A DNA stretch of 64,000 bases from assembly GCF_003935425.1 (NCBI RefSeq), contig NZ_RHQN01000008.1:124001-188000 (forward strand). Reading direction: 5' to 3'. The DNA comes from Pseudomonas sp. v388 (lineage in GTDB: Bacteria; Pseudomonadota; Gammaproteobacteria; Pseudomonadales; Pseudomonadaceae). The translations under genes and the position numbers were made by a program. The notes under the pieces are model-generated. The model had not been told where the DNA came from, did no database searches, and was given only the letters and a program-made list of their open reading frames with translations. Position 1 is the first letter of the stretch; the number at the start of each line of letters is the position of its first letter. Of the stretch, positions 8,643-17,247 are shown piece after piece.

Positions 8643-9458
8643 ATGGGCAATGTCCAGACCGCCGCCAGCGCACAGCAGCTGCCATGGCAGCAAGCGCCCA
8701 GTGGTGAGTTGGTCGATCTGGGGCGTCCTTACCGGGTGCCTTTGGCGCTGTCGCGTTTGCAGAGCACGCCCAAGGGTGTGTTGAGCGGCCGGGAGAAAGC
8801 GCTGTTCGGCGTGTTCGCACTGGTGCTGCACGGCGCGGCGATCTACTGGCTGAGCCAGAATCCGACGCCACCGCTGCCGGTGGTGCCGCCGGAAATTCCA
8901 CCCATGACCATCGAGTTCTCGCAGCCCGCGCCGCCGGTGGTCGAACCGCCGCCACCCGAGCCGGTGGTTGAGCCTGTGGTCGAACCACCGCCGCCGGTCG
9001 AAGACGAGCTGGCCGTCAAGCCACCGCCACCCAAACCGGTTACCAAGCCCAAGCCGGTGGTCAAGCAAGCGCCGAAACCGCCGCCCAAGCCGGTTGCCAA
9101 GCCTGTCGAGCAGCCACCGACACCCCCGCAGCCGGTGGCCGCTCCAGCGCCACCGGCGCCGCCTGCGCCCAAACCGGTCACGCCGGCTTCGGCCAACGCC
9201 GGCTACCTGCGCAACCCTGCACCCGAATACCCGTCGCTGGCGATGCGTCGCGGCTGGGAAGGCACCGTCTTGCTGCGCGTTCATGTGCTGGCCAGCGGCA
9301 AGCCGGGCGACATTCAGATTCAGAAAAGCAGTGGCCGTGACCAACTCGACGAGGCCGCCCTGGCCGCCGTCAAGCGCTGGAGTTTCGTGCCCGCCAAGCA
9401 GGGCGACGTCGCGCAGGACGGCTGGGTGAGCGTGCCTATCGATTTCAAACTCAAGTAA
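8643..9458 (+). CDS. tonB2: TonB-type energy transducer
   Basis: 271 residues. Layout: a cytoplasmic N-terminal segment (1-52), a membrane anchor (53-71, ALFGVFALVLHGAAIYWL), a long Pro/Val/Glu/Lys periplasmic spacer (75-185), and the TonB C-terminal domain with the PEYPSLAMRRGWEG segment and conserved VKRWSFVPA. An ATG 18 bp upstream is in frame, but AGGGGAG sits ideally for 8643. The order tonB-exbB-exbD matches PA0197-PA0199 of P. aeruginosa, hence the symbol. It transmits the proton-motive force to outer-membrane receptors. I could not find a convincing Fur box upstream. Confidence 0.9.
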   Translation: MGNVQTAASAQQLPWQQAPSGELVDLGRPYRVPLALSRLQSTPKGVLSGREKALFGVFALVLHGAAIYWLSQNPTPPLPVVPPEIPPMTIEFSQPAPPVVEPPPPEPVVEPVVEPPPPVEDELAVKPPPPKPVTKPKPVVKQAPKPPPKPVAKPVEQPPTPPQPVAAPAPPAPPAPKPVTPASANAGYLRNPAPEYPSLAMRRGWEGTVLLRVHVLASGKPGDIQIQKSSGRDQLDEAALAAVKRWSFVPAKQGDVAQDGWVSVPIDFKLK

Positions 9459-9549
9459 TAGCCCGACCGACCTTCGACCATTATTGCGGGCCACCTGACA
9501 AAAGGAGCATCGCCACACGAACTGCTGTATCAGCACGAGAGCGCTAACC

Positions 9550-10275
9550 ATGAACCTACTGGCATCCCCGTTTGAATCCGTTGAACACGCCGTCATCTGG
9601 CTGTTGATCCTGTTTTCCGTCGCCACTTGGGGGCTGGCCCTGCTCAAGGGCGTGCAGTTCACCCGCCTGAAGAACCAGGACCGCAAGTTCCACAAGCATT
9701 TCTGGGCGGCGTCGAGTCTCGATTCGGCCGCAGAACTGGCCTCCAGCCAACCCGGCGCGGCAGCCCGCGTGGCCCAGGCCGGTTACGCGGCGATTCAGGT
9801 GGGCGACACGTCCCAGGCTGCAGACCTGGCGCATTCGATCAACCATCAGGATCGCCTCGAACGCTCGTTGCGTCAGCAGATCGTCCGCGAGCGTCGTTCG
9901 CTGGAAACCGGCCTGGCTGTGCTGGCCAGTATCGGCAGCACGTCACCCTTCATCGGCCTGTTCGGTACGGTCTGGGGGATCATGTCGGCGCTCAAGGGCA
10001 TCAGTGCCGCAGGCTCGGCGAGCCTGGAAACCGTTGCCGGCCCGATTGGTGCGGCACTGGTGGCCACCGGTGTCGGTATTGCCGTCGCGGTCCCGGCGGT
10101 ACTGGTTTACAACTACTTCCTGCGTCGCCTCAAGCTGACCGCCGCCGACCTCGACGACTTCGCCCACGACTTCTACAGCCTGGCGCAGAAAAACGCCTTC
10201 CGCGTGCTGCTGCATCCCGTGCTCAACAAGTCCGGCGCGACCGCTTCCGGCCAGAAAGTGAAGGAGGCGTCCTGA
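9550..10275 (+). CDS. exbB: ExbB: MotA/TolQ/ExbB proton channel subunit
   Basis: 241 residues with three membrane spans: one near 14-35, then a pair in the C-terminal half containing TSPFIGLFGTVWGIMSAL and IGAALVATGVGIAVAVPAVLVYNYF, the hallmark segments of ExbB/TolQ. It forms the inner-membrane proton-driven motor with ExbD that energises TonB. It follows tonB by 91 bp and precedes exbD by one base, so this is a single operon. Confidence 0.95.
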   Translation: MNLLASPFESVEHAVIWLLILFSVATWGLALLKGVQFTRLKNQDRKFHKHFWAASSLDSAAELASSQPGAAARVAQAGYAAIQVGDTSQAADLAHSINHQDRLERSLRQQIVRERRSLETGLAVLASIGSTSPFIGLFGTVWGIMSALKGISAAGSASLETVAGPIGAALVATGVGIAVAVPAVLVYNYFLRRLKLTAADLDDFAHDFYSLAQKNAFRVLLHPVLNKSGATASGQKVKEAS

Positions 10276-10276
10276 T

Positions 10277-10678
10277 ATGGCCTTTTCTACCCAGGACAGC
10301 GATGAAGTGCTCAGTGAGATCAACGTGACGCCGCTGGTGGACGTGATGCTGGTGCTGCTGGTGGTGTTCATCGTCACCGCGCCGCTGCTGACCAACTCCA
10401 TCCCGATCAACCTGCCCAAGACCGAGGACGTGGCCCCGGTGGAGCAGAAAGACCCGCTGGTGGTCAGCATCGACGGTGACGGCAAGCTGTTCATCAACAA
10501 GGATCAAATCCAGCCGGACCTGCTGGAAACCAGTCTCAAGAGTGCCAAGGAAAAGGATGCTCAGGTGCGGGTTCAACTGCAGGCCGACGACGGCGTGAAT
10601 TACGGCGAAGTAGCGCGGGCGATGGCGTCCATCGAGCGCGCCGGTATCACCAAACTGTCGGTGATCACCGCTCGCTGA
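10277..10678 (+). CDS. exbD: ExbD: biopolymer transport protein
   Basis: 133 residues with one N-terminal span. The conserved INVTPLVDVMLVLLVVFIV contains the proton-carrying aspartate (PLVDVM). The periplasmic domain ends with the typical RAGITKLSVIT strand. Its start lies one base after the exbB stop with GGAGGCG just upstream, so translation is coupled. A strong terminator follows 30 bp downstream and closes the operon. Confidence 0.95.
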   Translation: MAFSTQDSDEVLSEINVTPLVDVMLVLLVVFIVTAPLLTNSIPINLPKTEDVAPVEQKDPLVVSIDGDGKLFINKDQIQPDLLETSLKSAKEKDAQVRVQLQADDGVNYGEVARAMASIERAGITKLSVITAR

Positions 10679-10707
10679 CCTTCATCTCTCGACCCCTTCA
10701 GGCTTTT

Positions 10708-10743
10708 GGGGCCGCACTCTCAGGCAGGTGCGGCCCCTTTTTT
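10708..10743 (+). terminator. Rho-independent terminator of tonB-exbB-exbD
   Basis: Ten-base perfect stem GGGGCCGCAC/GTGCGGCCCC with a 10-base loop, followed by a run of six T. Confidence 0.92.
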
Positions 10744-10815
10744 CTGCCCGTGATCGACACCGCAGCGAGACGTCTCGGCTTGGTGTAGTGTGCGCATCCA
10801 AAACAAGGGGGCCAC

Positions 10816-11724
10816 ATGCAAGAGCTGTTGAACGAAATCCTTGACGAAGTCCGGCCGCTGCTCGGTCAGGGCAAGGTTGCCAATTACATTCCGGCGCTGG
10901 GTGACGTGCGTCCTGATCAGCTGGGTATTGCGGTCTACGGCAACGATGGACGCGTGTTCTGCGCCGGAGATGCGCAAACGCCGTTCTCGATCCAGAGCAT
11001 TTCCAAGGTATTCAGCCTGGTGCAGGCCATCGGGCATTCCGGCGAGTCGATCTGGCAGCGCCTGGGCCACGAGCCGTCGGGGCAGCCGTTCAACTCGCTG
11101 GTGCAGCTGGAATTCGAGCGGGGCAGGCCGCGCAACCCGTTCATCAATGCCGGTGCGCTGGTGATCTGCGACATCAACCAGGCTCGCTTCGCCGCACCTG
11201 CACTGTCCATGCGCGACTTCGTCCGTCGCCTGTGCGGCAATGCTTCGATCATTTCCGATTCCAGAGTCGCCGAATCCGAATACCAGCACCGTTCGCGCAA
11301 TGCGGCGGCTGCGTACCTGATGAAGTCATTCGATAACTTCCATGGTGAAGTGGAGGACGTGCTGCGCAGCTATTTTCATCACTGTGCGTTGAGCATGAAT
11401 TGCGTGGACCTGGCGCGCGCGTTCGGTTTTCTCGCCAATCAGGGTTATTGCATCCACAGCGACGAGCAGATCCTCAGCGCCCGGCAGACTACCCAGCTTA
11501 ATTCGATCATGGCCACCAGCGGCCTGTACGACGAGGCCGGCAACTTTGCCTACCGGGTCGGCCTGCCCGGCAAGAGCGGGGTCGGCGGCGGTATTGTCGC
11601 GGTGGTGCCCGGACGCTTTTCGGTTTGCGTGTGGTCCCCGGAGTTGAACGCGGCGGGCAATTCACTTGTCGGAATGGCTGCGCTGGAGAAGCTCAGCGCC
11701 AGGATCGAGTGGTCCGTATTCTAG
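10816..11724 (+). CDS. glsB: Glutaminase (serine-dependent beta-lactamase fold)
   Basis: 302 residues, the usual length of bacterial glutaminase B. It hydrolyses L-glutamine to glutamate and ammonia in the cytoplasm. The catalytic Ser-x-x-Lys is SISK at residues 61-64, and later family blocks are present: [27 protein letters not shown] and GKSGVGGGI. The ATG is preceded by AAGGGGGCC. It is probably monocistronic, with the next gene 24 bp away on the same strand. Confidence 0.95.
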   Translation: MQELLNEILDEVRPLLGQGKVANYIPALGDVRPDQLGIAVYGNDGRVFCAGDAQTPFSIQSISKVFSLVQAIGHSGESIWQRLGHEPSGQPFNSLVQLEFERGRPRNPFINAGALVICDINQARFAAPALSMRDFVRRLCGNASIISDSRVAESEYQHRSRNAAAAYLMKSFDNFHGEVEDVLRSYFHHCALSMNCVDLARAFGFLANQGYCIHSDEQILSARQTTQLNSIMATSGLYDEAGNFAYRVGLPGKSGVGGGIVAVVPGRFSVCVWSPELNAAGNSLVGMAALEKLSARIEWSVF

Positions 11725-11748
11725 AGCCGCTTTGCACGGGAGCAGAGG

Positions 11749-12852
11749 TTGAAGCCTTCGACAATCAGAATGTCTGTCATGAGCCTGGGCTTGCTGGCCC
11801 TGGCCGGGTGCGGCACTCAGCGCACCCAGGAACCCGAGCTGACCCCAGAGCAGGCCAAGGCGCAGATCGTGCGTTTGATGCCGGCCCAGACGCCGGATCG
11901 CAGAGGCTGGGCCACCGACATCCATGCGGCGTTCGTGGCTCAGGATATTCCCCTGACCACCGAAAATCTGTGCTCGGTACTGGCCGTCACTGAGCAGGAG
12001 TCGACCTATCAGGTGGACCCTGCGGTGCCGGGCCTGGCGAAGATCGCCCGTGGCGAGATCGACCGGCGTGCCGCGCGGCTGCACATCCCGGGCGCGTTGA
12101 TCAACGCGGCCTTGCGCGTTCGCTCGCCCGGCGGCAAGACCTACGCCGCCAGGCTGGATGCCGCGCGCACCGAGAAGGAGCTGTCGGCGATCTTCGATGA
12201 CTTCATCGGCATGGTGCCCATGGGCCAGACCCTGTTCGGCAATTTCAACCCGGTGCACACCGGCGGGCCGATGCAGGTGAGCATTGCCTTCGCGGAAAAG
12301 CACGCAGCCGATTACCCCTACACGCCCGATGGCTCGATTCGTCGCGAAGTATTCACCCGGCGTGGCGGCATGTACTTCGGTATCGCCCACCTGCTCGGCT
12401 ATCCGGTCAACTATGAGCGCTCGCTGTATCGCTTTGCCGACTTCAATGCCGGCTGGTACGCCAGCCGCAACGCTGCGTTCCAGAACGCCGTGAGCCGGGC
12501 GACCGGTATCGACTTGGCGCTGGACGGCGACCTGATCATTCACGGTTCCACCACCCCCGGCGCGACGGAGCGGGCAGTGCGCACTCTGGGCAAACGCCTG
12601 GACCTGAAAAATTCGGCGATCTGGAACCAGCTCAAGCAGGGCGACAGCCTGGCCTTCGAAGACACCCCGCTTTACCAGCGCGTGTTCGAACTGGCCGAAC
12701 AGGCCGAGGGCAAGCCGCTGCCAAGGGCGGTCCTGCCGGGAATCACCCTCAAGAGCCCGAAGATCACCCGCAAGCTGACCACGGCGTGGTTCGCCGAGCG
12801 GGTCGATGATCGTCGCGAACGCTGCGTGCAGCGTTCGACGGCCGCCCGCTAG
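11749..12852 (+). CDS. DUF1615 family lipoprotein
   Basis: 367 residues. A lipoprotein signal precedes the lipobox LAGC. The mature protein shows helical repeats with NLCSVLAVTEQESTYQVDP, a lysozyme-like ExxS motif typical of DUF1615, and the block NFNPVHTGGPMQVS. The start is a TTG because GGGAG lies six bases before it and it supplies Lys2/Arg7 of the signal; ATG 11770 is an alternative. The family may act on peptidoglycan, which is inferred from the lysozyme-like look. Its 3' end overlaps the convergent DUF1810 gene by 4 bp. Confidence 0.82.
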   Translation: MKPSTIRMSVMSLGLLALAGCGTQRTQEPELTPEQAKAQIVRLMPAQTPDRRGWATDIHAAFVAQDIPLTTENLCSVLAVTEQESTYQVDPAVPGLAKIARGEIDRRAARLHIPGALINAALRVRSPGGKTYAARLDAARTEKELSAIFDDFIGMVPMGQTLFGNFNPVHTGGPMQVSIAFAEKHAADYPYTPDGSIRREVFTRRGGMYFGIAHLLGYPVNYERSLYRFADFNAGWYASRNAAFQNAVSRATGIDLALDGDLIIHGSTTPGATERAVRTLGKRLDLKNSAIWNQLKQGDSLAFEDTPLYQRVFELAEQAEGKPLPRAVLPGITLKSPKITRKLTTAWFAERVDDRRERCVQRSTAAR

Positions 12853-13289
12853 TGGCGCTCGGGTACGGCCTGCAGTTTTTCCACGGTCTGGGCATCGGCC
12901 CTGCCGTCGAAGAAGGTGTCGAGCACGTCGCGAAAGACCTCGCGTTCGGGTGCTGCGGCGGCAAAAAGGGTCATGCTCGAATGCAGTTTGAGATCGTCCG
13001 GCGAGCCGAATATCTGCTGCGCCGTGCGTTCCACCTGTGGGGCGATGGCCTTGGCGCACTGCTCCAGACGCGGGCCGAGCAACGGATGTTGCAGATAGGC
13101 CCGAGCTTCTTCCAGGCCGCTGATGGCGTAGCGCTGCGCCATCTCGCTGCGTCCCAGCCCCTTGATCTGCGGGAACACGAACCACATCCAGTGGCTGCGT
13201 TTGCGGCCCGCTTGCAGTTCGGCCAGCGCCTGTTCGAAGACCGGCGCCTGGGCGTCGACGAAGCGTTGCAGGTCGAAGACGTCGTTCAT
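12849..13289 (-). CDS. DUF1810 family protein
   Basis: 146 residues. Clear DUF1810 signature: DLQRFVDAQ near the start, then SHWMWFVFPQIKGLGRS, MAQRYAISGLEEARAYL and DDLKLHSSMTLF. Members are small cytoplasmic proteins related to calpastatin-like folds, with no established activity. GGGAGATCAATC precedes the ATG. It overlaps the DUF1615 gene tail to tail and is divergent from the ABC exporter. Confidence 0.88.
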   Translation of the reverse strand: MNDVFDLQRFVDAQAPVFEQALAELQAGRKRSHWMWFVFPQIKGLGRSEMAQRYAISGLEEARAYLQHPLLGPRLEQCAKAIAPQVERTAQQIFGSPDDLKLHSSMTLFAAAAPEREVFRDVLDTFFDGRADAQTVEKLQAVPERH

Positions 13290-13379
13290 GATTGATCTCC
13301 CGGAAATGGCCGGCCGGCTGGTGCCGGCGCCTTATGATGTGTGCGTTGTGATTGATTCATCCCAAGGTCCAGAGTTCGA

Positions 13380-15197
13380 ATGCGTATGTCGCTAGTCCAT
13401 CGTTTCACGTCGTTCATCCGCCAGGCGGCACGGGCCATGCAGCTGGTCTGGAGCACCTCGCGCGGCTTGTCCCTGGGCCTGGTGGTCGCCACGCTGGTCG
13501 CGGGCCTGCTGCCGGCGCTGGCGGCATGGCTGGGCCAGCGCATCGTCGACGCGGTGGTCGCGGCCATGCAACTGCATGCCGCCACCGGCCAGGCGCCGCT
13601 GTGGCCGGTGCTGCAATACGTGCTGCTGGAGGCCGGCGTACTGGCGCTACTGGCCGGCGCGCAGCGGGTGTTGTCGGTGCAGCAGGCCTTGCTGCGGGTG
13701 CAGTTGGGGCAGAAGGTCAATCTGCTGATTCTGGAGAAAGCCCAGACCTTGTCGTTGATGCAGTTCGAAGACTCGGAGTTCTACGACAAGCTGGTGCGGG
13801 TGCGCCGTGAAGCCTCGACCCGGCCGCTGGCCCTGGTCACCAAATCGCTGGGCCTGTTGCAGAATCTCATTTCGCTGGTCAGTTTCGCGGTGCTGCTGGT
13901 GCATTTCTCGCCGTGGGCACTGCTGATCCTGGTGCTGGGTGCACTCCCGGTATTCTTCGCCGAGGCCCATTTCTCCGGCGATGCGTTCCGTCTGTTCACC
14001 CGCCGCGCGCCGGAGACCCGACAGCAGAACTACATCGAAACCCTGCTTTCCCACGAGGGCTATATCAAGGAAGTGAAGCTGTTCGGCTTTGCGCCGTTGC
14101 TGCTCAAGCGCTATCAGGACACCTTCGCCCGCCTCTATGCCGAGGATCGCCGATTGACGCTGCGCCGCGACGGTTGGGGGTTTGTGCTCGGCCTGCTGGG
14201 GACGGCCGCGTTCTATCTGGCCTACGCCTGGGTGGTGGTCGATGCGGTGCACGGACACATCACGCTGGGGCAGATGACCATGTATCTGGTGCTGTTCAAA
14301 CAAGGGCAATCGGCGGTGAGCAGCAGCCTGAGCGCGATCAGCGGCCTTTACGAAGACGGTTTGTACCTGGCGGATCTGTACGACTACCTCGGCCAGCCGG
14401 TGGTGGCCCAGACCGGGCATCTGACCCAGGGCGCCGTGCCCGGCGACGGCATGCGTTTCGAGAATGTCAGCTTCACTTATCCGGGCGGTGCCCGCCCGGC
14501 GCTGGAGCATATCGACCTGCACCTGGCGCCCGGTCGCAGCGTGGCGCTGGTGGGGGAGAACGGTTCGGGCAAGACCACGCTGATCAAGTTGCTGACCCGG
14601 CTGTACCGGCCCGACAGCGGCCGCATCCTGCTCGATGGCAGCGACCTGGCGCAGTGGGACGAAGAGGCACTGCGCACCCGCATCGGGGTGATCTTCCAGG
14701 ACTTCATCCGCTACCAGTTCATGGTCGGCGAAAACCTCGGAGTCGGGGATATGGATGCCTTTCACGATCAGGACCGCTGGCGCGAAGCTGCCGCCCAAGG
14801 CATGGCTGCGCAGTTTATCGAGCAGCTCGACAAGGGCTACGACACCCAGCTTGGCCGCTGGTTTGCCGGTGGCCAGGAATTGTCCGGCGGGCAATGGCAG
14901 AAGATCGCCTTGTCCCGTGCCTATATGCGCCGCCACGCCGATATCCTGATCCTCGACGAGCCGACCGCCGCCCTGGATGCCGGGGCCGAGGCGGCGGTGT
15001 TCGAGCATTTCCGCGAGTACGCCAAAGGCCGCATGACCCTGCTGATTTCCCATCGGTTCTCCAGCGTGCGCAATGCCGAGCATATTGTGGTGCTGGAACA
15101 CGGCCGGGTGCTGGAGCGGGGCGATCACCAGAGTCTGGTGGCAGCCGGCGGACGTTACGCCGCGTTGTTCGACCTGCAGGCGCAGGGTTACCGCTAG
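13380..15197 (+). CDS. ABC exporter, fused membrane and ATP-binding domains
   Basis: 605 residues. The membrane domain (about 20-330) has six predicted spans. The nucleotide-binding domain (about 355-600) shows Walker A GENGSGKTT, signature LSGGQWQKIALSRAY, Walker B ILILDEPTAALD and H-loop ISHRFSS. As a half-transporter it should work as a homodimer exporting lipid, peptide or drug-like molecules; the substrate cannot be read from sequence. The ATG at 13386 is an alternative start. It is not followed by an obvious partner gene. Confidence 0.9.
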   Translation: MRMSLVHRFTSFIRQAARAMQLVWSTSRGLSLGLVVATLVAGLLPALAAWLGQRIVDAVVAAMQLHAATGQAPLWPVLQYVLLEAGVLALLAGAQRVLSVQQALLRVQLGQKVNLLILEKAQTLSLMQFEDSEFYDKLVRVRREASTRPLALVTKSLGLLQNLISLVSFAVLLVHFSPWALLILVLGALPVFFAEAHFSGDAFRLFTRRAPETRQQNYIETLLSHEGYIKEVKLFGFAPLLLKRYQDTFARLYAEDRRLTLRRDGWGFVLGLLGTAAFYLAYAWVVVDAVHGHITLGQMTMYLVLFKQGQSAVSSSLSAISGLYEDGLYLADLYDYLGQPVVAQTGHLTQGAVPGDGMRFENVSFTYPGGARPALEHIDLHLAPGRSVALVGENGSGKTTLIKLLTRLYRPDSGRILLDGSDLAQWDEEALRTRIGVIFQDFIRYQFMVGENLGVGDMDAFHDQDRWREAAAQGMAAQFIEQLDKGYDTQLGRWFAGGQELSGGQWQKIALSRAYMRRHADILILDEPTAALDAGAEAAVFEHFREYAKGRMTLLISHRFSSVRNAEHIVVLEHGRVLERGDHQSLVAAGGRYAALFDLQAQGYR

Positions 15198-15336
15198 ATG
15201 AAAATCCCTTCAGAAAACAATTAAATCTTGCAGTCCACCAGCGCGGGGCGTTCCATTACAGGTCTTTGCCGCAAGTGAAACCGGCGCGTCGTCGGTGCCG
15301 GACTGAATCTTTTACTGGATAAAAACGGAGTCTTCG

Positions 15337-16374
15337 ATGCAATTTCGTTCATTGGGCAGGACAGACGTTTCGGTCAGCGCCATCTCCCTGGGCACCATGA
15401 CCTGGGGTGAGCAGAACACTCAGGAACAAGCTTTCGAACAGATCCGCATGGCCAAGGAGGCCGGGGTCAATTTCCTCGATACGGCCGAGATGTATCCGGT
15501 GCCGCCGCGTGGCGAAACCTATACCAAGACCGAAAGCATCATCGGCGAATACTTCAAGAAGTACCGCGACCGCGCTGACTGGGTGCTGGCCAGCAAGGTG
15601 GCAGGCCCGGGCCGCATGGAGCATATCCGTGACGGTAACCCGCGTCTGGACCGCAAGAACATCACCGCCGCCCTGGACGCCAGTCTGGCCCGCCTGAACA
15701 CCGATTACCTGGACCTGTATCAACTGCATTGGCCGGACCGCAAGACCAATTTCTTCGGCGTGCTGGGTTACACCCACGATGCGGATGACGTGTCGGTCGA
15801 GATCGAAGAGACCCTCGAAGTGCTCAACGACCTGGTCAAGGCCGGCAAGATTCGTCACTTCGGGCTGTCCAACGAAACCCCGTGGGGCACCCATCGTTTC
15901 CTGCACTTGGCCGACGTTCACGGCTTGCCGCGCGCGGTGTCGATCCAGAACCCCTACAACCTGCTCAACCGCAGCTTCGAGATCGGCCTGGCGGAAATGG
16001 CGATTCGCGAGCAGATCGGCCTGCTGGCGTATTCGCCGCTGGCGTTCGGTGTGCTGAGCGGCAAATACGAAAACGGCGCACGCCCGGCGGACGGCCGTCT
16101 GACCCTGTTCGAGCGTTTCCAGCGCTACAACAATCCGCAGGCGGTCAGTGCGACCGAAAAGTACGTCGCGCTGGCTCGCGAACACGGTCTGGACCCCTCG
16201 CAGATGGCCCTGGCCTATGTCACCAGCCGGCCGTTCGTAACCAGTAACATTATTGGTGCCACCAACCTCACGCAGCTGGCGATCAATCTGGAGAGCATCG
16301 ATCTTGTGCTGTCCGATGAGGTCATCGCCGGTATCGAAGCCATTCACGCCCAGCAGCCGAATCCGGCGCCGTAA
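15337..16374 (+). CDS. tas: Tas-like NADP(H)-dependent aldo/keto reductase
   Basis: 345 residues, compared with 346 for E. coli Tas, and closely similar along the N-terminus (SLGTMTWGEQN, FLDTAEMYPVPPRGET). The catalytic tetrad candidates are Asp in DTAEMY, the Tyr of the same block, Lys in ASKVAGPGR and His in LYQLHWPDRK. It is a cytoplasmic TIM-barrel reductase of carbonyl compounds whose natural substrate is unknown. The start has a good spacing to AACGGAG. A 72-bp gap separates it from the following SDR gene on the same strand. Confidence 0.92.
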   Translation: MQFRSLGRTDVSVSAISLGTMTWGEQNTQEQAFEQIRMAKEAGVNFLDTAEMYPVPPRGETYTKTESIIGEYFKKYRDRADWVLASKVAGPGRMEHIRDGNPRLDRKNITAALDASLARLNTDYLDLYQLHWPDRKTNFFGVLGYTHDADDVSVEIEETLEVLNDLVKAGKIRHFGLSNETPWGTHRFLHLADVHGLPRAVSIQNPYNLLNRSFEIGLAEMAIREQIGLLAYSPLAFGVLSGKYENGARPADGRLTLFERFQRYNNPQAVSATEKYVALAREHGLDPSQMALAYVTSRPFVTSNIIGATNLTQLAINLESIDLVLSDEVIAGIEAIHAQQPNPAP

Positions 16375-16446
16375 CCCTCAGGGCTTGAACTTCCCGTCAG
16401 CCTCGCAAGTCAGCATCTACAGTGCTTACCTGGAGGCTGAACACCG

Positions 16447-17247
16447 ATGCATATTTCTTTGAAGCGACAAGTCGCACTCGTCACCGGCGCAAGTTCCGGA
16501 TTGGGCGCGAGTGCGGCGCGGGCGCTGGCCCAGGCCGGTGCGGCTGTGGTCATCAACTTCCATTCCAAGGCGGAACCGGCAGAAGCGCTGGCGGACGAAA
16601 TCCGTGCCGCGGGTGGTCAGGCGGTCGCCATTGGCGCCGATGTGTCGAAAGAGGAGGACGTCGAGCGCCTGTTCGCCCAGACCCTGGAGGCGTTCGGCGC
16701 CCTGGATATTCTGGTTGCCAACTCCGGACTGCAAAAAGATGCGGCCCTGGTCGATATGTCCCTGGACGACTGGAACACCGTCATCAACGTCAACCTGACC
16801 GGACAATTTCTTTGCGCCCGCGCGGCATTGCGCCAATTCATCGCCCAGGGCATGCGCCCCGACGTATCCCGGGCCATGGGCAAGATCATTCACATGAGTT
16901 CGGTGCACCAGTTGATTCCCTGGGCCGGACATGCCAATTACGCGGCGTCCAAAGGCGGCGTAGACCTGCTGATGCGCAGCATCGCCCAGGAAGTGGGCGT
17001 GCAGAAAATCCGCGTCAACAGCATCGCGCCAGGTGCGATCCGCACGCCTATCAATGAAGACGCCCGGGCCGGCGATGCGGAAAAGAAATTGCTGGAGTTG
17101 ATCCCCTACGGCCGCGTCGGCGAGCCTGAGGACGTTGCCAACGCAGTGGTCTGGCTGGCGTCGGACGCCTCCGATTATGTCCATGGCAGCACGCTGTTCA
17201 TCGACGGCGGCATGAGCCTTTATCCGGAGTTTCGTGGCAATGGTTGA
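16447..17247 (+). CDS. Short-chain dehydrogenase, glucose 1-dehydrogenase-like
   Basis: 266 residues. Classical SDR fold: cofactor motif TGASSGLG at the N-terminus, NSG in place of NNAG, catalytic Ser in HMSSVHQ, and Tyr-x3-Lys in YAASKGG. The C-terminal FIDGGMSLYPEF is typical of glucose 1-dehydrogenase-like members. Its last 8 bases overlap the start of the GH15 gene, so both are made together. That suggests oxidation of a sugar released or handled by the glycosidase, which is inference. Confidence 0.9.
   Translation: MHISLKRQVALVTGASSGLGASAARALAQAGAAVVINFHSKAEPAEALADEIRAAGGQAVAIGADVSKEEDVERLFAQTLEAFGALDILVANSGLQKDAALVDMSLDDWNTVINVNLTGQFLCARAALRQFIAQGMRPDVSRAMGKIIHMSSVHQLIPWAGHANYAASKGGVDLLMRSIAQEVGVQKIRVNSIAPGAIRTPINEDARAGDAEKKLLELIPYGRVGEPEDVANAVVWLASDASDYVHGSTLFIDGGMSLYPEFRGNG

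Noticed and set aside
11662-13185. 507-codon minus-strand open frame across glsB end, DUF1615 and DUF1810 genes
   Set aside because: Low-complexity Arg/Gly/Ala composition and overlap of three well-supported genes.
13647-15128. Long minus-strand open frame antisense to the ABC exporter
   Set aside because: Same reverse-strand composition artefact; the plus-strand gene has complete Walker and signature motifs.
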